A stretch of 64,000 nt of DNA from Toxorhynchites rutilus septentrionalis (lineage: Eukaryota; Arthropoda; Insecta; Diptera; Culicidae), in assembly GCF_029784135.1 (NCBI RefSeq), contig NC_073745.1, positions 282,941,803-283,005,802 of the forward strand, given 5' to 3'. Below, in pieces: positions 58,921 through 64,000 of this stretch. How positions within the stretch are numbered: position 1 is the stretch's first letter; each line of letters starts with the position of its first letter. Made by a program: the position numbers and the translations under genes. The notes under the pieces are model-generated. The model saw only the letters and a program-made list of their open reading frames with translations. It searched no databases and had not been told where the DNA came from.

Positions 58921-60219
58921 AAGGGTGTGTCACATCAAATTGCATCACGGAATAAACGCTGTAGAAATTTAATTTTTAGGAATTATATCTTCAGCTTTGG
59001 TTTTATAATCAGATAAGAGTGTATAGATCACGTTGGCCATGCTTCACTGTCAATTTTTCGTAAATTTGGAAAAATGTCGTCGAACGAAAAAGAGCGTCGT
59101 GAATTAATCTTGTACACTCATTTCAAGAATCCGGAGTTGTCACATCGGTACATCGGTAAGATGCTGGGAATCGTCCAATCCACGGTCAGCAGAGTACTAA
59201 AACGATACTTCGGGAACCTAACCATCGACCGGACGGTGAAGAACGGCAAAAATGGATGCTCCGTCAGTGAAAAAGATCACAAGCGCGTAGTTAAGCAGTT
59301 TAGACGTGATCCGAGAAGTTCGGTCCGGGATGTCGCCAATAAGCTGAATTTGTCAAGTTCATTCGTCCAGCGGACCAAGCAGCGGGAGGGCCTGCGTACA
59401 TACAAGGTTCAGGAGGCTCCTAACCGCGACGAAAGGCAAAACATGGTGGGGAAGACGCGAGCCCGGAAGCTGTACACCGAAATGCTGACGAAGCCGCATT
59501 GCCTGGTAATCGACGACGAAACCTACGTCAAAGTGGACTTTCGTCAGCTGCCGGGCCTGTTGTTCTTCTCCGCAGAGGACAAATTCAGCGTTCCGGAGGA
59601 GATTCGCAAGCAGAAACTATCCAAGTTTGCCAAAAAGTACATGGTGTGGCAAGCGATCTGCTCTTGCGGAAAGCGGAGCGCCCCCTTCGTGATGACCGAC
59701 ACGGTAAACGGGCAGGTTTACCTTAGGGAGTGCCTACAGAAGCGCTTACTACCACTATTGAAGCAGCACGAGGGCCCGACCATCTTCTAGCCGGATCTCG
59801 CTTCGTGCCACTATTCAAAGGACGTGTTGGAGTGGTACGAAGCCAACGGGGTCACCTTCGTGCCAAAGGAAATGAACCCGCCCAACGCGCCGGAGCTTCG
59901 CCCAATAGAGAAATATTGGGCGATTATGAAGCAGGCCCTCCGGAAGAACCCAAAAGTTGTCAAATCGGAGGCGGACTTCAAGAGAAAATGGATTTCTGTT
60001 CAAAAAAAACTACAACCTGACGTTGTACAGAACCTTATGGACGGGATAAAGAGGAAGGTGCGAGCATACGGGCTTGGGCTCGAAGTATGATTAAAAAGAA
60101 AATGCCAAAAGTTGTTTAATAGTTTTTATTTTACTGTCTAAAATTTTCAAAAGGATCGGTCTACTGGGCGAATTTCTACAGCGTTTTTTCCGTGATGCAA
60201 TTTGATGTGACACACCCTT
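58921..60219 (+). mobile_element. Full-length ITmD37E-type transposon, 1299 bp
   Basis: Inverted ends AAGGGTGTGTCACATCAAAT and ATTTGATGTGACACACCCTT are perfect over at least 20 bases and lie between TA duplicates (58919-58920 and 60220-60221). It has a single transposase ORF with one stop. The composition (GC-rich codons) differs sharply from the flanks, fitting a recent arrival. Confidence 0.95.
59074..60090 (+). pseudogene. DD37E transposase, intact except for one TAG codon
   Basis: The frame is 338 codons with no frameshift. The N-terminus has SSNEKERRELIL and a helix-turn-helix region with GIVQSTVSRVLKR (about residues 32-44), then a second DNA-binding part with SSVRDVANKLNLSSSFV. Catalytic residues are D148 in VIDDETYV, D241 in PDLASCHYS and E279 in LRPIEKYWA, with 37 residues between the last two. 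That spacing defines the ITmD37E family described from mosquitoes. Codon 239 is TAG, where a TGG tryptophan would be expected before PD. The protein cuts and pastes its own element at TA sites. With this stop it is inactive unless read through. Confidence 0.93.
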
Positions 60220-60221
60220 TA

Positions 60222-61700
60222 ACTCTTTAGTAAAATGCTCCGGGTACCCTGAAAAGGTTTAATGGCTTGCGTGGTTTTGTAGAATCATTTCGAGAAGCAA
60301 CAATTCTTTCTTGCCTTAGCGAGAACAATACACTAATTGGTCATATGTCGCAATTTGGCATCTTCCGTGCATCGCCATTCAACAAGCATCAAACACGCGT
60401 CTAACAGATGCACACAGTTGCAGCGATAAAAATGAAACATCGCGAGAATGACCGTTTATGAAAAATCGTTTCTCGACTCTCGATCAAAAACGTCAACAAA
60501 GCTAGGAGCTTGTTGCATCCGAACAGAGCCGGTGCACACGAGAGCAAATACAAAAGGCAACTAAAAGTATCGAAGGTGTGCTATGAACATGAACATGACC
60601 AGGAAATGAACATGTTCTAAGTTTCACGTATCAAAAACAAACAACTCACTTCATGTGAAATATTCGCTAGCGTTCACAGCTCGAGGGGAAACATAAAACA
60701 CAAAACGAGCAAAATAAGCGATCTTTGTTGTTTCGGGCACAGAAAGATTCTGAGAATTTTCCTGATGGGAGATGCAATACTTATACGCTAGCGACAGTTT
60801 ACTTCGCAAACATTCTCTTTTCGCTATCCCCCTTCGTTGTTTCTATTTTAACGGCTGCATAAGTTGCCCGTTGTTAACAGCTCTGTTCGGGAAAGCACGC
60901 AAATGGACAGAACAAATGTATGGGTAAATGGAAATGATTCCAATTTTCACCTATTTTAACCATATACAGACTATGGGATAGCAATGTATAGCATATCAAA
61001 CAAATCTTAGAAAATTTCCGATTCGATTGGTATGCAAATTATAATCCGTTCGCAGCAAAAATAGTTATTAACGTTTACTTTATTTCATTAAAACGTGACC
61101 TGTTTTCTTATTTGGCACCCTTAACGTCCTACGTCAGTACATAAAATAGTTTTTGACATAGGACTATGTCTTTGATTTCTATATTGGGGGGTAACTCTAC
61201 GAAAAATGTAACGATTTATTAAGAGTTTTCAAACGCATATTACTCAAAGTCGTTTTTGAGGCATATGTTCTGTTGTATACCATTAGACATGAAATTTATT
61301 CAGCTTTTTTTTTTGCTTAAGACATGAACAATGGATATAGTAGAAAAGTTAACAATTTGACGATTAAAATGTGTATATTATTTCGATTTAATTTGCCACT
61401 CGATTTTCCCCACTACGCAACGAGCAATACATTTGCCTACAATTCGGCGTTAGCTCACAATTTGATTAGGTGCGTATTATGAATTATTCTCGATTTGCCG
61501 ATAATAGGCATTTACCAGTTGGCAGAATCCATGGAGGGATGATCTAGGAATGATCTTGAAGATTATATTGGATGGTTTCATTCTATTCTCCCCAAAGATT
61601 TGACGAGAGCTTGACCCAGATCGTTAAACAATGATAGAGATTTTATTAGATTGCAGTTCATGTTGTTGTCCAATCAGTTCGTGCTCAATTAACGTTTTAT
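60222..61700. other. Intergenic stretch, partly repeated, no gene
   Basis: About 60905-61075 resembles parts of 3955-3980 and 5510-5610 (GACAGAACAAATGTATGGG, ATGTATAGCATATCAAACAA). GACATAGGACTATGTC near 61157 resembles a GACGTAGGACTACG terminus. Otherwise nothing was recognised. Confidence 0.45.
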
Positions 61701-61706
61701 CATATA

Positions 61707-61853
61707 GGTCTTGCTACTAAAAGTTTATGTAATTGTGGTCCAGGATGTCATTATTTCGAATATGTTGTTATATTTAGAAATTCGAAAGGGTATTCTCACG
61801 CATTTTCAGAGCCTCCATTTGATGTATCAAAAAAGAAAAAATACAGATTTTAA
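61707..61853 (+). pseudogene. non-LTR retrotransposon ORF2 tail fossil
   Basis: The frame reads SLCNCGPGCHYFEYVV and continues 27 codons to a stop. The spacing of Cys and His matches LCNCDPSCHDMELVVW at 9310, so both descend from the same or related LINEs. Confidence 0.5.
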
Positions 61854-61959
61854 ACAATGAAGAAACTCAATTCAAATGCAATTACTACACACAATCACAG
61901 TCCTATGTCAAGATCGCGTCCGTGCCCCTAGGCCCAGACCCATCAACTTTTTTCTGCAT

Positions 61960-62160
61960 ATGGCCATTCTAATCGGTATGAAATATCTGGTAATCGGTAT
62001 GATATATAGTTTACGACCTATTCTCATGTCTGCCAAGTTTTTTGTGTATATTTTCATTGAAATCGGTAAAGCTGTTTCGGAGGAGTTCGACCACAAACAT
62101 CGTGACACGAGATATGTAACGGGATATAACGATAACGTACAATAATTTGTCATCAAAAGA
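61960..62160 (-). repeat. Dispersed repeat block, inverted relative to 47000-47150
   Basis: TAATCGGTATGATATATAGT, CCTATTCTCATGTCTGCCAA and GCTGTTTCGGAGGAGTTCGA mirror TCGAACTCCTCCGAAACGGC and its neighbours at 47070. Confidence 0.5.
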
Positions 62161-62199
62161 TTTTCTTTCAGCAATGTTTGATATGTCCTCAGAAATCAT

Positions 62200-62749
62200 T
62201 GCATTTTTACTAACACATCCTGTACATTATAAAAAAAGAAAACTGTGGACATTTTATAAAATTGAAACGGCATTTAAATTAGATCCAGCATCTCTGCTAC
62301 CGAGACTGGTAACAAAATGAATACTAAATTTCAATCTCAATCACTTGTTTAAAAAAAAAAACGGCAGAAAAAGCTACTCTTCTGTCAATGTTTCGTTAAA
62401 TGCAAATAACTGCCACAACAAACCAGTTAGATTCTAATTCTGAGAACGAACGTCATCCTATTATGCCACATATTGTTCAAATATACTTTTTATCGTCACT
62501 ATCCCCTGTGATAACCAATGAACCGGTGCTGATCATGCTTATGAATATGGGAGCTCTAAGTTCAATTCTTAATAGATCGGTAAATTATTAAATCTCAACT
62601 CAAGTACTGTCGAAATCACAATCATCAATATTACTTTGAGGAAGCGCCTCTGCGACACGTAGTGCCCATCTAGAAGAGGAACAAACACAACCGGTTCTCA
62701 ACTCGTTCCCATGCACACCTGTTGTTTGGGTCGCGGACTAGCAGTAACT
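62200..62749. other. Stretch without recognised gene
   Basis: Short ORFs only; no repeat partner was noticed. Confidence 0.4.
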
Positions 62750-63090
62750 CATATGCATAATATCCTCCGCAGCATCAGCCAGCCAGCACACGTGATTTGA
62801 TCGCACGCTTGAGTGACATCGCCGCCGCCGCCGCCACACTTGCTTCATTCTTGCGCGGTGTGTAATCGTGTGGGCGGCGTAAACGTGACTCCTCTGTCAA
62901 TCGCGGCGGCGGGCGCGGTCTATAACCGTTTTTAATTAAACGTTCGCGCTCGTTCGCTCGCCTATTTCTCACCAGGCTGTCAGCAGCAGCAGCGGAGGCT
63001 GCCGAGGCGGCATCAATCCGAGCGCATACTTAAGAGAATCGAAGAAAATCTCGGATCCGACAGATAGATAGTAATAATATATCTTTCAAC
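62750..63090. promoter_or_regulatory. GC-rich island, possible promoter region
   Basis: Contains the E-box CACGTG (about 62789), GCCGCCGCCGCCGCC, GTGTGGGCGGCGTAAACG, CAATCGCGGCGGCGGGCGCG and CAGCAGCAGCAGCGG. It has no recognised repeats. Composition changes abruptly from the AT-rich flanks. A host promoter for a plus-strand transcript would fit, but no clear TATA-Inr pair was located. Confidence 0.3.
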
Positions 63091-63286
63091 GGCTTGTCGA
63101 GGTGTTTTCCAGCGCACCGCCTACGTGGGTTGCCTCAGTCCTTGCCTAGGGGAAGGGTTCTGGTATGTGGGTTTTATGCTTCACACAATCCTGTTGATGC
63201 TGGAATCGACTTTTATGGAAATCAACCCGCGGAAGAACAGCAGCTCCAAGGCGTTTGTGCGGTTTCATCCGCTGAAACTGCCGTAA
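63068..63286 (+). CDS. Candidate first coding exon downstream of the GC-rich island
   Basis: The frame is open between stops at 63065 and 63284. It includes VFQRTAYVGCLSPCLGEGFW and, from the ATG at 63176, MLHTILLMLESTFMEINPRK and SSSKAFVRFHPLKLP. An alternative frame is open over the same bases (63094-63291). A donor-like CTGCC|GTAAGG at 63283 would cut before the stop. There is a short hydrophobic stretch but no recognised family. Confidence 0.22.
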   Translation: MVIIYLSTACRGVFQRTAYVGCLSPCLGEGFWYVGFMLHTILLMLESTFMEINPRKNSSSKAFVRFHPLKLP

Positions 63287-63300
63287 GGTAGCTGCTCCGA

Positions 63301-64000
63301 GCTTGCATACACTGAGGCGTTTTACTGAGGCTTATGGAATGAAGAGTTTCAAATCGGAATCGAGTGGTGGTGTTTGAGGCGAAGCCGCGTTTGTTATCAA
63401 ATATTCTGCTCGGGTGGGTGAAAATGAGATTGTTTAACGATGTGAATGAGAGTTTGGATTCTCACTCAACCTGAATGGGCATGTAAACATCACTATCACG
63501 AATGTTTGCTGTTCAAGTCTTGTTGATATTGTCATACGTGACTTCCTGAAATGAGAACGCAAGTTCGTGAAATTTGTGTGTCACAAGATCACATCTGGTG
63601 CATTGATTGTGATCTATGATGATTATCGTACATGTGCATGTACGTGTAACGTTTTTGTGCTCGCTTGCACCTAGATTTATATACGTTTTCAGCGATAACT
63701 CGCACCCATAGAGCACGTTTTTATTTCGTAAGGTATTTTTGTATATCTCTATCTCGGACAACCCTAATTCGTTAACTGTCAGCTTCATAATGTCATTGTA
63801 TTCAAATTAATTGGGAGGGCCGTTTAAGACTATTTATAAAAACGTAAAATACCAACAGATATTTTTACGAATTCGGTTTTCAAACTTTTTTTTCTGGCAA
63901 CTTACACGTGTTTCACATTCACATGTCACATGTGTCAAAGTGAGAAAAAACGGTTTAAATTCTATTACCGTTGAGTGAAAAATTTACACCCGAGCAACGT
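63301..64000. other. Stretch without recognised gene
   Basis: AT-rich with a 91-codon minus-strand ORF that lacks a domain. It may be an intron. Confidence 0.35.

Overview
The window looks like gene-poor, repeat-dense chromosomal DNA from a culicine mosquito, most likely Aedes. This is an inference. It rests on a nearly intact DD37E element of the ITmD37E type (a family described from mosquitoes), several tRNA-derived SINE families, decayed mariner, Tc1 and pogo-like elements, an AT-rich background with long simple repeats, and one exon resembling insect supervillin. A 500-base run of N (23691-24190) marks an assembly gap. No bacterial operon, rRNA gene, CRISPR array or convincing functional tRNA gene was found.

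Layout. 1-8 kb: 9-bp minisatellites, a pogo-like MITE, and two copies of a repeat family with TGACGTAGGACTACG-like ends, each carrying a 93-96 bp minisatellite. 5.9-6.8 kb: a richer, apparently non-repetitive island. 7-13.7 kb: a broken mariner interrupted by another repeat with its own SINE insertion, LINE tails, a small MITE and a decayed Tc1 element. 14-24.4 kb: a 333-bp duplication, a TTAGGGG-ended element, two more SINEs, a promoter-carrying repeat copy, CT/GA microsatellites and the gap. 24.4-31.4 kb: a MITE, a non-repetitive island at 26.4-28.1 kb and a 2.2-kb palindrome. 31.8-36.7 kb: SINEs nested in a SINE, then a LINE reverse transcriptase pseudogene with a small Tc1-type element inside it. 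37-48.7 kb: an unknown ORF, a 420-bp duplication, a 2.1-kb fold-back element, another 1-kb palindrome and an unidentified decayed coding region at 47.3-48.2 kb. 48.8-51.5 kb: a pogo-like element containing a mariner and a hAT-like MITE. 52.8-53.7 kb: the supervillin-like exon and a possible alternative last exon. 54.7-64 kb: a SINE, the second promoter-carrying repeat, the DD37E element, a LINE tail and a GC-rich island with a possible exon.

The only host gene supported with fair confidence is the supervillin-like locus on the plus strand; much of the rest may be its introns or intergenic DNA. Most other structure comes from successive insertions, many readable through target-site duplications. 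The least explained items are the 47.3-48.2 kb coding fossil, the large palindromes, and the core promoter with a 26-codon ORF kept identical in two distant repeat copies.
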